From assembly GCA_949358305.1 (NCBI GenBank), contig OX442320.1, forward strand, positions 6,216,259-6,280,258: DNA of 64,000 nucleotides, given 5' to 3'. Of the stretch, positions 52,401 to 63,691 are shown piece by piece. The translations under genes and the position numbers were made by a program. Positions within the stretch are counted from its first letter, which is position 1. Every line of letters starts with the position of its first letter. This DNA comes from Strigamia acuminata. Its lineage: Eukaryota > Arthropoda > Chilopoda > Geophilomorpha > Linotaeniidae. The notes beneath the pieces are model-generated. The model saw nothing but the letters and a program-made list of their open reading frames with translations. It was not told the origin of the DNA and ran no database searches.

Positions 52401-55400
52401 GTACGGATACGAGTACATGGGACTCAACGGCCGGCTCGTCATCACCCCGTTGACTGACCGCATCTATTTGACCATCACTCAAGTGAAAATTAAATTATTT
52501 TTAATTTAATTTAATTTTAATTAATTTAATTAGGCACTTTCTATGTGTTTGGGCGGCGCTCCGGCGGGTCCAGCGGGCACTGGGAAGACGGAAACGACCA
52601 AAGATTTAGCTAAGGCGCTCGGGATTTTGTGTATGGTGACGAATTGCGGCGAGGGGATGGATTTTAAGGTGGTTTGGATGGCGGTTTGGTTTTATTTTCG
52701 GTGCGAGTGATGTTTTTTTTTTGTGGTGGTTTTGTTTTAGGCTGTTGGGAAGATATTTTCCGGTTTGGCTCAGTGCGGCGCGTGGGGTTGCATGGACGAA
52801 TTTAATCGGATTGACGTGTCCGTGTTGTCGGTTATTTCCACGCAATTGAAGACGATCCAGAACGCGCTGATGCAGAAAGTGAAGCGGTTTCAGTTCGAGG
52901 GCCAAGAGATCTCGTTGGATAATAAAATGGGGATTTTTATTACGATGAACCCTGGTTACGCCGGCCGGGCGGAGTTGCCCGAGAGTGTGAAAGCGATTTT
53001 CAGACCGGTTATGTGCATCGTACCCGACTTGGAGCTCATATCCGAAATCATGTTGTTCTCCGAAGGATTCCTCATGGCCAAAGTCTGTATATTAAGGGGC
53101 GGAACCAGAGAACATGTTCTAGGCCAAAATTTGACTGTTTTGGGTCAAAAATTGACTGTTTTGGGTCAAAAGTTGACTGTTTTGGGTCAAAGGTTGACTG
53201 TTTTTGGTCAAAAATTGACTGTTTTGGGTCAAAAATTGACTGTTTTGGGTCAAAAATTGACTGTTTTGGGTCAAAAATTGACTGTATTGGTAAAAAATTG
53301 TTGTTTTTGGACCAAAAATCCAAATTTAAGCCCAAAATATTCATTCTGATCAGAAAGTAATTCATTTTAAGGCCTAAACATACAATATTTGGATGTTTGT
53401 AACCAGAAATTGGCTGTTTTGAATTATTTTGGATCTAAAAATGAATTATTTTGGTCTCAGAATGAATTTATTGGGTCTAAATTTTTTTTTTTGGTTCACA
53501 AAATCCAAAATTTTTCGTTTCTCAGGGATCCGCCATTGGTACATTATCGATTTATGTAGATTTATCGATCAATTCGCGTTTAATCCACAGAATTTGGCCA
53601 AAAAGATGACGGTTCTGTACCGATTGTGCAAGGAACAACTGTCGAAACAATCCCATTACGATTTCGGACTGCGAGCATTGAAATCGTTGCTGGTCATGGC
53701 CGGAGAACTGAAGCGCGGCTCGCCGAGTCTCCCCGAAGACACCGTACTGATGCGCGCACTGCGCGACATGAACATGCCGAAATTCGTATTCGAAGACGAG
53801 CCCATTTTCCTCGGCCTCATCTCCGATTTATTCCCCGGAATCGACTGTCCGCGCGTCCAATACCCCAACTTCAACGCCGCCGTCGAATACGTGCTCCTCG
53901 AGCACAAATTCATCATCAACGCCAACCAAATCGACAAAGTGATCCAAATGTACGAAACGATGATGACGCGCCACACGGCCATGTTTGTCGGACCCACGGG
54001 CGGCGGCAAATCCGTCGTGCTGCTCACCCTCCAGAGGGCGCAGATCAAGCTGGGCATCCCGACGAAAATCTGGTACATCAACCCCAAAGCGTGCAGCGTG
54101 GTCGAGCTGTACGGCATTCTCGACCCCCAGTCGCGCGACTGGCAGGACGGACTTCTGTCCAACATTTTCCGCGAGGTGAACCGACCCATCGACAAGCTGG
54201 AACGCAAGTACATCATGTTCGACGGCGACGTGGACGCGCTGTGGGTGGAAAACATGAATTCCGTGATGGACGACAACAAACTGCTCACTCTGGCGAACGG
54301 GGAACGAATCCGCTTGCAGAACCACTGCAAATTGCTGCTGGAAGTGGGCGACCTCAACTACGCGTCCCCGGCCACGGTGTCCAGGGCGGGGATGGTGTAC
54401 GTGGACCCCAAGTATCTGGGGTTCAGGCCTTTTTGGCAGCGGTGGGTCAACGAGCAGCATTCGGTGTTGAAGGAGCCGCTCAATGTTTTGTTTGAGATGT
54501 ATATTCCACCGGTGGTGGATTTTGTCGTGTGGGGGCTCATCGGGGGGCGGTTGGTGGCCAAACCGAAGCTGGTCATCTCGCAGACCAACTTGAACATGGT
54601 GACGCAGTTGTGCGCGCTGTTGGACACGATTTTGCCCAAAGAGATGCGGGAGTTGGACGATCAGGGGGAAATGGAGATCGAGTGTTTGTTTGTTTTGGCG
54701 GTGTTTTGGTCGTTGGGGGCAGCGCTGTTAGATGCCGATCAGAAGAGATTCGATTCGCTTATTAAAGATTTGACTCGGCTGCCGAAGTCGTCGCCCACTG
54801 ACAAAGGGACCAATCTCAAGCCATGTAAATTGATGTGTTTGTTTTAATGATGGTACTGATTTGTGGTTTGTTTTTCAAGTTCAACTTCCAACGGCAAGAC
54901 CGCTTTATGATTTTTATTTCAACGTGGAGCTGAATACGTGGAAACCGTGGGTGAGCGTTGTTCCTGAGTACTTTCACGACACGAAAATGTCGTTTAGCGA
55001 CATTTTAGTGCCCACGTTGGACACTACGAGAACCAAGTGGATCCTTAGTTTAATGGTGGAAGTGCAGAGGCCGGTGGTTCTGGTGGGAGAAACTGGAACG
55101 TCAAAATCAGCGACGATGCAGAATTTTCTTCGTGGACTCGACTCCGAATCATATGTATGTAGATAGATATGTAGATAGACAGATAGATAGATAGATAGAT
55201 ATGTAGATATATAGATAGATAGATATGTAGATATATAGATAGATAGATAGATAGATATGTAGATATATAGATAGATAGATAGATAGATATGTAGATATAT
55301 AGATAGATAGATAGATAGATATGTAGATAGATCGGTGGTTCCCAACTGCGCGCCACGAAATATTCCAATGTTAGGTATGTTTTGGAAGCGTGGAAATTCC

Positions 55401-58400
55401 AAAAATAATTCAATAATTTAATCTGGTGTGGTAGGGCGGGAGATTGAGTGGGGATAGAATGCATGGCAAGAGATGGTGATGGGGGCGAGAGAATGCTGTG
55501 GGGGTAAATTTTGTCGATGGAATGCTTGGCGAGAGAAAGACTGTCGAGAGAATGCTGCTTTACCATTAATCGCAACAAGTCACTAACCGCGCGCTGCGTG
55601 TTTGGGAACCACTGAGATGGATTGGTTGGTTGATTGATTGGTTGGTTGGTTGATTGTAGACCGTTCTTAACATCAACTTTTCGTCTCGGACTACGTCGAT
55701 GGACGTGCAGCGTATTCTGGAAGCGAGTGTTGAAAAGCGCACTAAAGACGTGTTCGGGCCCCCGCCCGGCAGAAGACTTTTGGTTTTTATTGACGACATG
55801 AATATGCCACAAGTGGACACGTATGGGACCCAGCAACCAATCGCACTGCTCAAATTGCTCTTCGACAAGGGCGGAATGTACAATCGAGGAAAAGAACTCA
55901 ACTGGAAATACATCAAAGATATTGGCTATTTAGCAGCTATGGGCAAGGTAAATTGAAAAAATGTGGAAAAAAAGTGGAAAAAATGGTGGAAAAAAGTGGA
56001 AAAAAGTGGAAAAATGTGGAAAAAAAGTGGAAAAAATGTGGAAAAAAAGTGGAAAAAAAGTGGGAAAAAAGTGGAAAAAAGTCGGAAAAAATTTGAATTT
56101 TTTTAATTGACTATTTTTTTTAGGCTGGAGGGGGTCGTAACGAAGTGGACCCTCGCTTCGTGTCCATGTTCGCGGTGTTTAACATGACCTTTCCCTCGGA
56201 CGAGACGCTTTTTCGGATCTACAGCTCCATTTTGAGCGGCCATTTGGAATTGTTTTCGGATAAAGTGAAACAACTGACCACCGTGATCACTACAATGACC
56301 ATCCAAATGTACCAAGGAATTGTGGTCGATTTACCACCGACCCCTTCGAAATTCCACTACATTTTCAATCTTCGAGACCTGTCCCGCATCTACAACGGTC
56401 TGTGCGTCACCACACCCGAGCGCTTCGAAAGTCCCAATCAATTTCTTCGCGTTTGGAGAAACGAGTGTCTTCGAGTCATAGTTGACCGCTTGATCACTCA
56501 AGCCGACAGGGATCTTGTCGCTGTAATAATTCGTGATATAAAAACGTTAACAGACGAGTAAATTTTCTCTTTTAGGGTTACCTGGAGAAGCAATTGAAGG
56601 AGAACTTCACTGACCAACTGGTCGATTACGCGTTGCGCGATCCGTGTTTGTTTGGTGATTACCGCACAGCTCTTATGGACGACGAAGCACGGATTTACGA
56701 GGATATTCAGGATTACCAGGCGGCAAAAGCGCTTTTTACAGAGGTCGGATTAATTTGTTTTAGTCGTGAAAAAATTGTAGTAATTTGGTTGTGATTTTAC
56801 TGCGTAAAGATCCAGGAGAGTTACAACGAATATATCGGACCGATGCGTTTAGTGTTGTTCAACGACGCGCTCGATCATTTAACTCGGATCCATCGCATCA
56901 TTCGCTTGACCGCTGGTCACGCGCTCCTCGTGGGCGTCGGTGGCAGTGGGAAACAAAGTTTGACGAAATTAGCGGCTTACACGGCCAAGTGTGAAATCTT
57001 TGAGATTAAACCGAGTCGGAGTTACGGGGAAACTCAACTCAGAGACGATTTGAAGAGTCTGTACAACAAGTTGGGGCTTGATAATAAGAAAGTGGTTTTT
57101 CTGTTCATGGATGCCCACATAGTCGAAGAAGGTGAAGCGAAGGAATAAAAATGTGGATTTTAATCGTCATATTTTTGTTGTTTTAAGGATTCTTGGAACT
57201 GATCAACAATATGCTCACAACGGGCATGGTGCCTGCACTGTACGCGGAAGAGGAGAAGGAAGGCATTTACAATAACATAAGAAGTGAGGCCGCAGCAGCC
57301 GGAATGGGTTTCACCAAAGAAACCCAATGGCAGTATTTTGTCAAGTCAGTTTGTTTGTTTGTTTGTTTGTTTGTTTATTTATTTATTTATTTATTTATTT
57401 TATTAAATAGCAAATGTTCGGGTAATTTGCACATTGTTTTGGCCATGTCTCCTGTGGGCGATTTTTTGAGAAACCGGTGCAGAAATTTCCCCGGTTTGGT
57501 CAACAATACGAGCATCGATTGGTTCATGGCATGGCCCGAACAAGCTTTGATGGCCGTCGCCAGCGTCTTGTTAACGGAAGTAAGTGAAAAGTGGAAGAAA
57601 ATAAATGTTTGGTAATTAATGTATGAAAAATTGAAGAGTCCTTTGGTGTCTCCGAAATACTGCATCTCGTTAATCGAGCACATCGTGTCCGTTCATCGGA
57701 TCGTGGGCGAGTTTTCGATTCTGTTTCAACAGAAGTTGAGACGAAACAATTACGTGACGCCGAAACACTACTTGGACTTCATCAGCTGTTACTTGCGCTT
57801 GATGTTGGAGAAGGACAATATGGTTCTGGCGCTTTGCGAGCGACTGGAAGGCGGAATGGGCAAGATCTCGGAAGCCACGGTGCAGATCAACACGCTGAAC
57901 GTGCGCTTGGTCGTGCAGGAAGTGGCGGTGAGAGAGAAAACCGAGGCTTGCGATTCGCTTTTGATCGAAATTGCGCAGAAGACGGAATACGCGGTGGCCA
58001 AGAAAGAAATAGCGACCGTCAAGGGCAAGGAGATCGAGGACCAGTCGAAGATAATCGCGGTGGAGAAGAAAGAGGCGGAAGACGCGTTGAAAGAAGCCAT
58101 GCCCGTGTTGTTGCAGGCCAAGTCGGCGCTGGACGAGTTGGACAAATCGGACATCACTGAGATCCGCTCGTTCGCCACGCCGCCGAAGCCGGTGCAGTAC
58201 GTGTCCGAGTGCGTGGTTATGTTGAAGGGACTGAAGGATATTTCGTGGAAGTCGGCCAAGGGAATGATGGCGGATTCGAATTTTCTCAAGAATTTGATGG
58301 AAATGGACGTGGAAGCCATCACTGTCAATCAAATCAACATGGTGAAGAAGCACATAAAGATGATGGACATATCGGTGGAGCAGATGAAGGGCATCAGCAG

Positions 58401-61400
58401 AGCGGGTGCTGGGTTATTGAAGTTTGTTGAAGCTGTGGTTGGATATGCGGAAGTGACCCGCGAAGTAAAGCCCAAAAAGGAGAAGGTAGAAAATGACAAT
58501 TATCAAAACCCGAATTAACCGAGGAGGTAGCCAATGCTGGAAATCTCGTACAGACAAAGATTTCGGATTTTAAAATCCTTGAAATCTCATGAAATCCTAG
58601 AAATCCTGGAAATCTTATAAATTTTCTTGCAAATTGTTGCAAATTCTAGCAAAATATGTTAGGAAACCCACATGAAATTCTGAGAAACCTTGTTAAATCC
58701 TGAGAAATCCTTGTGAAATCCTGAAATCCTAGAAATCCTTAGAAATCCTTGAAATCCTTAGCAAATCCCTGAAATCTTTGAAATCTTTCAAATCTCGTGA
58801 AATCCTGGAAATCTTGGAAATCCTGGAAATCTTGGAAATCCTGGAAATCCTAGAAACCTTATAAATTGTCTTGCAATTTTGTGAAAATTCTAGCAAATCG
58901 AGCTAGAAATCTCGCACAGGCAAAGATTTTGGATTTCAAAATCCTTGAAATCTCATGAAATTTTCAAGGATTTCAAAATCTCGTACGCGGTTTTTGCGAT
59001 TGGCTACCCCCTCGGAATTAACCCACACAATACGTAAATGCCATCTCGTGGCAAAATACATGTGCATAACGTATATTGAACATACATCTCAATCGGATTC
59101 CTTTACTTTAGTGTCGCCCATTTTGGCGACGCCGTTTTTAAGGTGCTTAGATTCAGCTAGGTTAGGTTAGGTTAGGTTAGGTTAGGTTAGGTTAGGTTTA
59201 ATTAGGTTGAAAAACGGCGTCGCTAAAACGGGCGTCGCTAATGTGAAGTATATTCCATCTCAATAGGTGGCTAAGTTGGAGAAAGAAGCGGCGGCGAGTA
59301 GGAAGGAGTTGGAGAAAATCACGACCGAGTTGAATGCTCTGGAAGAAATGTTGCGAGCATTGAATCAACGGTTCACGGACGCCATTGAGGGAAAGAGGTT
59401 GTTGCAGGAGGAAACCGAAGTGATGCTGCGACGATTAGCGGCGGCAGACAAACTTCTGACTGGGCTTTCGTCGGAAAATAAAAGGTGATGCGGTCATCTT
59501 TTTATGGCTGTGTTACAATCTCCGGGTTACAATCTCTCTTAAAGGTGGACTATCGAGTTGGCGGATTTGAAACAGCAACGAATCCAGTTGGTCGGCGATT
59601 GCATGATCGCGGCTGCGTTTCTCAGTTATGTCGGAGCTTTTAATTCGGATTTCCGCAAACAGATGGTGGAAGACTGTTGGTATAAAGCGTTGCTAGAACG
59701 CGAGATTCCTATAAGTCAACCGTTTAAGCTCGAGAGTTTTTTGACGGACGAAGTAGAAGTGAGCAAGTGAGTCGTGTTGTTGTCTCTTCTTTATTTATTT
59801 ATTTATTTACGGAAACACACTCCAATGGAGTAATTACGACGTTCTTTTTTCTTAGATGGAATGCGGATGGCTTGCCACCGGACGAGTTATCCATCCAAAA
59901 TGGTATTTTAACAACGCGTGCATCGCGTTTTCCACTGTGTATTGACCCGCAACAGCAGGCGTACAATTGGATCCGAAGAAGGGAAGCGGATTTCAAACTG
60001 AAGGTTTTGAAATTATTTCGGGTAGAGGAAGAAATTTCAAGAAAGCTTTATTTTGTATTAGATTTTGACGTTCAACGATTCGGATTTCACCAAACAGTTG
60101 GAACTGTCGATCAAATTCGGCACCCCGGTGCTGTTCAAGGATGTGGACGAATACATCGATCCCGTCATCGATAACGTGCTGGAGAAAAACATCAAGGAAG
60201 TCAGCGGTCGAGTGTTTATAGTGCTCGGAGACAAGGAAGTGGATTACGACCACAATTTCCGCATGTATCTCGATACAAAGCTGGCAAATCCAAACTACAC
60301 TCCGGGAGTGTTCACCAAAGCCACAGTCATCAATTACACCGTGACCGTTATTGTAGGGTTGGAATTTGAACGTTAAATTCACCATTAACGGTTGTATTTG
60401 GTAGGGTTTGGAAGATCAACTTTTGAGCGTGATTGTGGGCAATGAGAGAAAGGAATTGGAGGAGCAACGCGAGTTACTCATCAAGGAAACGTCCGAGAAC
60501 AAGAAACTGCTCAAAGATCTGGAGGATGCACTTCTTCGGGAACTGACGACGACCACGGGCAACATGTTGGACAACATCGAATTGATCGATACGCTGGAAG
60601 AAACGAAGATCAAAGCCAATGAAGTCGGCGAGAAACTTGCACTTGCTTTCCGGACAACGGTCGACATTGATAAACTGCGAGGCGGGTATCGTCCTGCGGC
60701 CAAAAGAGGCTCCATTCTGTTCTTTGTTTTGGCCGATCTGGCTTTAGTGAACAGCATGTATCAGTATTCGTTAGATGCGTATCTAGACGTTTTTGTTTAT
60801 TCGTTGAAGAAAAGTTTGCCTGATCCGCTTTTGAACGGCCGGTTGGACAACATCATCGATATGCTAACGGTCAATGTGTACAACTACGGATGTACTGGTA
60901 AGTTATGACAACCCATATGGTTCAAAAATATATTTTACAATTTATTTTGCTTTTCACTTGATGCATTCCAAAATGTTTAGCATTTTGCGGAATTAAGTTT
61001 GTACAGTACATTGAATAGGGTGTAAATTAAAACCCCACTAAATTGCCTTGGATTCCCACTAAACAAAAACTAAATCTTACACTGACTGATTTTTCCACTA
61101 ACGGCACTTTTTTGTCCCACTAATTCAATTAAGCCAAAAAAATGGTATTTTGCAACTGGATGATCTTCTAGGTATATTTGAAAAACACAAGCTTCTGTTC
61201 TCGTTCCAACTGACTGCGAAGTTGGAGGAGAGTGAGGGTAGACTCACGACTTCCGAGTTGGATTTTTTCATTAAGGGCAGCACGGTTCTAGAGAAAACTC
61301 GCCACCAAAAACCTCACAAATGGATCATTGATCAAAGCTGGGAAGATGCGGCACGAATGGCCGAATTATTCAAGGAATCGTTCGCCGAGTTGCTGAACGA

Positions 61401-63477
61401 TATTCATCGCAACGAAGAGCAATGGAAAGACGTTAGCTCATAAATTAAGATAAAAATGAAATCTTTTTTTTTACTTACCTTTGATGTTAGTGGTTTGATG
61501 GCGACACACCCGAAGTGACAGATATTCCCATAAAATACGAGGACATTTCGGATTTCCACAAGTTGCTGCTTTTACGTTGCTTTCGCATCGACCGAGTATT
61601 TCGAGCTATAACCTTCTATGTGATGCACACAATGGGCGACAGGTTCATCACTCCACCGGTCATCAGCTTCGAGGCAATCTTTGATCAAAGCACGCCTTTT
61701 GTGCCCGTAGTTTTCATACAAAGTCCTGGCTCCGAACCGACCGGAGATCTGATGAAATTGGCCGAACGAACGGGATTCGGGATTCAGAAGTTGAAATTTC
61801 TCTCTCTAGGTCAGGGACAGGAAAAGGTACAATTATAATACTCCGTACCTCGTTCGCACCAGAAAGTTTGGGCTAGCCCAAAGTTTAAATCTGGTTCTGG
61901 CCTGATATTGGCTTAAAAAGTACAGGCTAGAACGTTCGCACCAAAAAGCAAAAAGCCACCTATCTAGGCTATCATGCAGCCAATAGACTATCAACTCACC
62001 ATGTTACGCAGAGAATTGTGGGAAGTAACCTTGGTAGTTATCTAGTTCTTTGGCAATTAGCTAGTTCACACAACTAGATGCGTTTGCACCAAGAACCAGA
62101 ACTAGATTTAAACTTTGGGCTAGCCCAGACTTTCTGGTGCGAACAAGGTATAACGCTCGTAAATAACTAAATTAAATCACTAATTCACCATTTACCACAC
62201 CAGATGGCACTTTCGTTGCTAGAACTTTCCGTTTCACGCGGCTTTTGGCTCATGTTGCAGAACTGCCATTTGTTGGTCAAGTGGTTGGTAGAACTGGAAA
62301 AGCAGCTGGACAAAATAACCAAGCCACACCCGGATTTCCGCTTATGGCTAACGACAGACCCAACACCGAGCTTTCCCATTGGTATTTTACAAGGTTCATT
62401 CAAAGTGGTGATGGAGCCTCCGAACGGATTGAAACTGAACATGCGCAGCACTTACTTCAAGATGCCCAAGACACTTCTAGAGGAATGTGAACACCCGGCG
62501 TTTAAATCGCTGGTGTTTGTCCTGTCGTTTTTCCACGCGGTCGTGCAAGAACGACGAAAATACGACAAACTAGGGTGGAACATCGCGTATGATTTCAGCG
62601 ATTCCGATTTCAGCGTGTGCGTCACGATTCTCCACACATATTTGAGCAAGGCGTATGCGGCCAGTGACCACACAATCCCGTGGAACAGCTTTAAGTATCT
62701 TATTGGCGAGGTAATAGAAGAAAATCACAAAATAATCGGTCGATTTAAATCGATGTAACTTGGTGTTAGGTGATGTACGGGGGCCGTGTAATCGATTTCT
62801 TCGACAGACGCATCGTAAATATATACATGGATGAATACATGGGCGATTTTATATTCGATAAATGGCAACCGTTTCACTTTTATTATAATGAAGAAGTTGA
62901 TTATTGTCTGCCTGCAGTTGGTAGCAGAGAACAGTATATCGGTAGAATAAAATCTGATAAGGGAAAAGCGTACAAATATAATCGGTAATTTGATTCGATA
63001 GATTTTATTGAGAAATTTCCCATGGACAATACGCCAGAAGTGTTTGGTTTGCACCCCAATGCTGAGATTGGATATTACACTGCAGCTACCAGGATGATTT
63101 GGGTGCATTTGATGGATTTGCAGCCGCAAACTGGTGGGTCCTTTTACCTTAAGGGCCGGTCTTAAGGCAATTAAACCAATTGGGCCCAATCAAGGGCCCG
63201 CAATTGCTAAGGCCGGTCCTGGATGGGGAATTGGAGATTGATGATTGACTATTGATGGTTTGCAGGTGGAAGTTTGGGAGGTGCATCTCGGGAGGAGATT
63301 ATCGGTACCGTGGCGAATGATATCCTCGCCAAATTGCCAAGCCCGTTCAATTTGGACTTGATGAAAAAGCAGTACGGTAGTAACTTGACACCAACGAGCG
63401 TGGTTTTGTTACAGGAAATTGAGCGAGTCAATAGACTGCTTGTGCGCATATCGAAATCTCTATCCCTATTGCAGAGA
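43475..63477 (+). CDS. DNAH10: Axonemal dynein heavy chain 10 (inner-arm I1/f), C-terminus beyond the window
   Basis: Motor subunit of inner-arm dynein in cilia and sperm flagella. I trace 50 exons, 13158 nt, 4386 codons, in frame throughout (human about 4470-4590). Start [20 protein letters not shown]. Main exons: 43475-43703, 43788-43889, 43953-44029, 44087-44302, 44355-44480, 44538-44676, 44737-44849, 44904-45143, 45478-45668, 45730-45931, 45986-46102, 46158-46406, 46463-46639, 46708-46989, 47058-47144, 47402-48003, 48065-48380, 48435-48599, 49236-49394, 49453-49569, 49637-49918, 49986-50197, 50523-50679, 50811-51044, 51109-51231, 51448-51681, 51747-51973, 52029-52482, 52534-52668, 52741-53082, 53591-54824, 54880-55154, 55660-55947, 56124-56522, 56576-56743, 56810-57131, 57188-57344, 57411-57579, 57637-58485, 59267-59484, 59545-59766, 59856-60003, 60062-60352, 60405-60897, 61172-61431, 61491-61826, 62204-62710, 62770-62941, 63002-63133, 63266-63477. 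P-loops: AAA1 [11 protein letters not shown]2 [11 protein letters not shown]3 [11 protein letters not shown]4 GVGGSGKQ. The stalk and microtubule-binding tip lie in 57637-59484. [13 protein letters not shown] near the end and the stem sequence point to DNAH10 rather than DNAH2, 3, 7 or 12. Confidence 0.93.
45217..45420. repeat. Short minisatellite, DNAH10 intron
   Basis: About ten copies of AAATGCATTTTTACGTACA and variants, 19-20 bp spacing. Confidence 0.8.
48676..49175. repeat. 31-bp minisatellite, DNAH10 intron (copy A)
   Basis: A 60-bp leader containing AAAGTCAATTTTTCGTCGTT is followed by about 14 copies of a 31-bp unit with core TGGAATTTTCCATTGAAAAA. The same leader and unit recur at 50246-50515. 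Confidence 0.9.
50246..50515. repeat. 31-bp minisatellite, DNAH10 intron (copy B)
   Basis: Leader and unit as in copy A, with about seven units. It ends directly at the acceptor of the exon starting 50523. Confidence 0.9.
52567..52590 (+). other. DNAH10: AAA1 P-loop of DNAH10
   Basis: Encodes GPAGTGKT (about residue 1955), the main ATP-hydrolysis site of dynein. The Walker A Lys and Thr are intact, so the motor should be active. Confidence 0.9.
53118..53295. repeat. 21-bp minisatellite, DNAH10 intron
   Basis: About eight copies of a 21-bp unit with core GGGTCAAAAATTGACTG. It starts soon after the donor at 53083 and is open in one frame, but this is repeat sequence, not exon. Confidence 0.85.
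53990..54013 (+). other. DNAH10: AAA2 P-loop of DNAH10
   Basis: Encodes GPTGGGKS (about residue 2236) in the long exon 53591-54824; complete Walker A. Confidence 0.9.
55086..55109 (+). other. DNAH10: AAA3 P-loop of DNAH10
   Basis: Encodes GETGTSKS (about residue 2583), the regulatory nucleotide site; Walker A is complete and in the usual axonemal form. Confidence 0.9.
55155..55332. repeat. GATA-type microsatellite
   Basis: (TAGA)n interrupted by TATGTAGATATA, immediately after the splice donor at 55155. The antisense YLSIYLSI-type ORFs in this area come from it. Confidence 0.95.
55333..55614. mobile_element. hAT-type MITE in a DNAH10 intron
   Basis: 282 bp starting CGGTGGTTCCCAACTGCGCG and ending GGGAACCACTG, whose complement CAGTGGTTCCC is the classic hAT terminus. 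The sides carry AGATAGAT (55325-55332) and AGATGGAT (55615-55622), an 8-bp target duplication with one mismatch, the hAT size. No transposase. Confidence 0.75.
55955..56092. repeat. GTGGAAAAAA repeat, DNAH10 intron
   Basis: About a dozen imprecise copies of a 10-13-bp unit GTGGAAAAA(A), next to the donor of exon 55660-55947. Confidence 0.8.
56933..56956 (+). other. DNAH10: AAA4 P-loop of DNAH10
   Basis: Encodes GVGGSGKQ (about residue 2932), the form found in axonemal heavy chains. Confidence 0.9.
58540..58985. repeat. Degenerate GAAATCCTTG repeat, DNAH10 intron
   Basis: Many variants of GAAATCCTGGAAATCTTG with about 9-10-bp steps. Two larger blocks (GAAATCTCG...CAAAGATTT) near 58540 and 58910 show an older duplication. 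Confidence 0.75.
59101..59248. repeat. TTAGG telomere-like array between 39-bp inverted repeats
   Basis: About eight perfect TTAGG units (59158-59198) lie between inverted arms 59101-59139 and 59210-59248, sharing words such as GGCGACGCCGTTTTT / AAAAACGGCGTCGCT. The unit is on an intron, just upstream of the exon at 59267. Confidence 0.85.
61848..62148. mobile_element. MITE with long inverted ends, DNAH10 intron
   Basis: 301 bp with about 54-bp inverted ends (start CCTCGTTCGCACCAGAAAGT, end complement CCTTGTTCGCACCAGAAAGT) containing GGGCTAGCCCAAAG, flanked by TA on both sides (61846-61847, 62149-62150). No coding capacity. Tc1/mariner-type insertion is likely. Confidence 0.75.
63152..63225. 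repeat. Short palindromic element, DNAH10 intron
   Basis: AAGGGCCGGTCTTAAGGCAA and, inverted, TTGCTAAGGCCGGTCCTGG, around TTGGGCCCAA: a 74-bp hairpin, probably a tiny MITE. Confidence 0.6.
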
Positions 63478-63491
63478 GTGAGTATGAAAAA

Positions 63492-63691
63492 CAGTCGAAA
63501 CTCTTTATAACGAATCGCGATACAACAAATTATCGATATAACAAATTATCGATATAACGAATACCTAAAAATGGCTGGTTTGGTTGGCTGGCCATAGAAC
63601 ACCATGTTGAAAATTTTCGATACAACGATTTCTCGTTAAAACTAATCGATTTTTCGGGTCTCTTGCGATTCGTTATAAAGAGTTTCGACTG
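63492..63691. mobile_element. MITE with pogo/Tigger-like ends, DNAH10 intron
   Basis: 200 bp starting CAGTCGAAACTCTTTATAAC and ending with its complement; the ends match for about 28 bp (one arm reads CGAATCGC, the other GCGATTCG). Inner part has ATCGATATAACAAATT repeats. Only the right side has TA, so the duplication is imperfect. It follows the donor at 63478. Confidence 0.65.

Noticed and set aside
53429-53590. In-frame extension of the AAA1/AAA2 dynein exon to the left
   Set aside because: Family comparison places the acceptor at TCCACAG just before 53591 ([13 protein letters not shown]); the extension is Phe/Leu-rich intron sequence.
53626-54495. 289-codon ORF in a second plus frame, with long minus-strand ORFs, over the AAA1-AAA2 exon
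   Set aside because: The dynein frame carries conserved P-loops; the others are Arg- or His-rich shadows of GC-rich coding sequence.
55045-55836. 263-codon minus ORF rich in YLSIYLSI
   Set aside because: Direct translation of the GATA microsatellite and the MITE; spans an exon antisense.
57670-58353. 227-codon minus ORF over the dynein stalk exon
   Set aside because: His/Leu/Arg-rich shadow of the coiled-coil coding frame.
59158-59198. A chromosome end at the TTAGG array
   Set aside because: Only about eight units, with dynein exons continuing on both sides; interstitial.
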